Below, in pieces: positions 62,920 to 64,000 of a stretch of 64,000 bases of DNA. A program made the translations under genes and the position numbers. The stretch spans positions 1,116,001 through 1,180,000 of the forward strand of contig NZ_CCYK01000007.1 in assembly GCF_000826105.1 (NCBI RefSeq). Direction: 5' to 3'. Under the pieces are notes generated by a model. The model was given only the letters and a program-made list of their open reading frames with translations, searched no databases and was not told the origin of the DNA. Each line of letters opens with the position of its first letter. The first letter of the stretch is position 1. Origin of the DNA: Pseudomonas massiliensis. Its GTDB lineage: Bacteria; Pseudomonadota; Gammaproteobacteria; Pseudomonadales; Pseudomonadaceae.

Positions 62920-64000
62920 ATGCGTGCATCACACGATCAACTTAAAGAGCATTACCTGCGAGCCGACCGCGTCATGCTGGGCATAGTCTGGTTCATGTTC
63001 CTGGCTGCCCTGGGGATTGCCGCGTGGTCGGATACCTGGGCCCAGGCCGGGCTGGTCGGCGGGGGCTGCGCTATCGTTCTTACCCTCTTGCAGCGAATCG
63101 CCCCAGGCTCCCGGCTGCTTCGTTGCGCCATGGGCACCGGCCTGATGGTAATGGCCGCGCTCCATATCAACCTGGGCCGCGGCTTCACTGAACTGCACTT
63201 CGGTATTTTCGTGCTGCTGGCCTGCCTTGTGTATTACCGCGACTGGCTGCCCATAGTCGTGGCCGCCGGTGTCATCGCGGTCCATCACCTGGCGTTCTTT
63301 TTCATCCAGGAGCACTTCAGCGCCGTGCATGTGGTGCAGGAACACAACATCTGGGTCGTGCTGCTGCACGCGCTCTACGTGGTCGTTGAAAGCGTCATCC
63401 TGGTGTACATGGCCAAGCGTAGCCAGGCCGAGGCCGTGGAAGGGCAAGCCCTGCTGGATATCGCCAATCGTCTCGGCGCCGACGATACCCGAGTGGACCT
63501 GGGCTATCGCAGCGACGTGCACAGCCCCGTGGTATTGCGTTTCCACCAGTTCCTGGACCAGCTCCAACGCATGGTCGGCGAGGTCATCGACGAGGCGGAT
63601 CGACTCGGCGCCACGGCGCAAAAACTGAGCGGCGCCACTACCGGCATTCGCGGTGGCGTCGACCAGCAGCAAGACGCAGCCGACCGGATGGACGCGGCGC
63701 TTCGTGCCCTGGCGGGTTCGATCGAGGAAGTGGCTGCCTGCGCTGGCCAGGCATCGAGCGTCGCGGTGGCCATCAATGGACATTCTCGGCAGAGCACCGC
63801 CGCGGTCGAACACATACGCAAAGAGATTCAGGCCCTGGCGGGTAATATCGAAACCACAGGGCGGGACGTGCTCGCGCTGGCCGAGGCTTCCGAGGAAATC
63901 GGGACGGTGCTGGACGTCATCCGTGGCATTGCTGATCAGACCAATCTCTTGGCGCTCAATGCTGCCATCGAAGCGGCCCGGGCCGGGGAGCAGGGCAGGG
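62920..64000 (+). CDS. Methyl-accepting chemotaxis protein without periplasmic domain (3' end missing)
   Basis: The frame is open to the right edge (about 360 codons seen). Five or six packed helices fill residues 18 to about 170 with only short loops, including a histidine-bearing segment [13 protein letters not shown] that could bind a metal or haem. No large periplasmic sensor is present, so the signal is probably sensed in the membrane. The signalling domain follows, and the conserved tip [20 protein letters not shown] is reached just before the edge. The start codon lacks a strong ribosome site. Confidence 0.88.
   Translation, partial: MRASHDQLKEHYLRADRVMLGIVWFMFLAALGIAAWSDTWAQAGLVGGGCAIVLTLLQRIAPGSRLLRCAMGTGLMVMAALHINLGRGFTELHFGIFVLLACLVYYRDWLPIVVAAGVIAVHHLAFFFIQEHFSAVHVVQEHNIWVVLLHALYVVVESVILVYMAKRSQAEAVEGQALLDIANRLGADDTRVDLGYRSDVHSPVVLRFHQFLDQLQRMVGEVIDEADRLGATAQKLSGATTGIRGGVDQQQDAADRMDAALRALAGSIEEVAACAGQASSVAVAINGHSRQSTAAVEHIRKEIQALAGNIETTGRDVLALAEASEEIGTVLDVIRGIADQTNLLALNAAIEAARAGEQGR

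Overview
The window is high-GC, gene-dense bacterial chromosome, almost certainly from a Pseudomonas, probably close to the P. putida group. Supporting points are the run from a cobalamin riboswitch through the late cob genes to a FadL-type porin, RmuC, an SSS-type sensor kinase, RdgC and a tRNA-Val/tRNA-Asp pair. EstA, a LigD repair ligase and Pseudomonas-style small proteins also fit. No rRNA, CRISPR array, insertion sequence, integrase or prophage gene was recognised.

Layout. (1) 1-10.9 kb: the 3' end of an NlpC/P60 hydrolase, a lipoprotein sugar dehydrogenase on the minus strand, then a cobalamin riboswitch and ten tightly coupled cob genes (cobO, cobB, bluB, cobD, cobC, cobQ, cobU, cobT, alpha-ribazole phosphatase, cobS) ending at a strong hairpin. 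These cover corrinoid adenosylation, a,c-diamide and full amidation, aminopropanol arm formation, lower-ligand synthesis and final assembly. (2) 11-15.5 kb: FadL porin, a gene-poor 1.7 kb stretch with one small gene, several hairpins and DnaA-box-like sites, then rmuC. (3) 15.5-23.4 kb: MxtR-like symporter/hybrid kinase, an MFS-acyltransferase fusion, a REP-like palindrome, a bile-acid-family symporter, rdgC, two tRNAs and a terminator. (4) 23.5-32.3 kb: accessory metabolism and signalling: class II aldolase with GhrA, an orphan RHS-tip protein, YkgJ-type and 2OG-oxygenase-type proteins, an aldo/keto reductase, a CAP-domain protein, a GGDEF-EAL protein and ThpR. (5) 32.4-41.3 kb: EstA, a chemoreceptor, a PAS/GAF hybrid kinase, a MASE2-GGDEF cyclase and a YefM-YoeB toxin-antitoxin pair. 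(6) 41.4-48.2 kb: a minus-strand 2-aminoethylphosphonate (AEP) cluster with LysR regulator, ABC importer, PhnX and an FAD oxidoreductase, but no PhnW transaminase. (7) 48.4-56.8 kb: a small zinc-ribbon-like protein, a GNAT protein, a striking APS kinase-TPR-sulfotransferase fusion, a hemerythrin protein and three glycosyltransferases. The first glycosyltransferase has a 95-bp tandem duplication over its start. (8) 57-64 kb: EamA transporter, stand-alone AroA, LigD, a membrane protein and a chemoreceptor cut by the right edge.

The most unusual content is the fusion that appears able both to make and to use PAPS, sitting beside glycosyltransferases; a sulfated glycan or glycoconjugate route is the suggested but unproven reading. 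Next are the PhnW-less phosphonate cluster and the duplicated glycosyltransferase start. All calls come from reading the sequence and from family knowledge; no database search was run.
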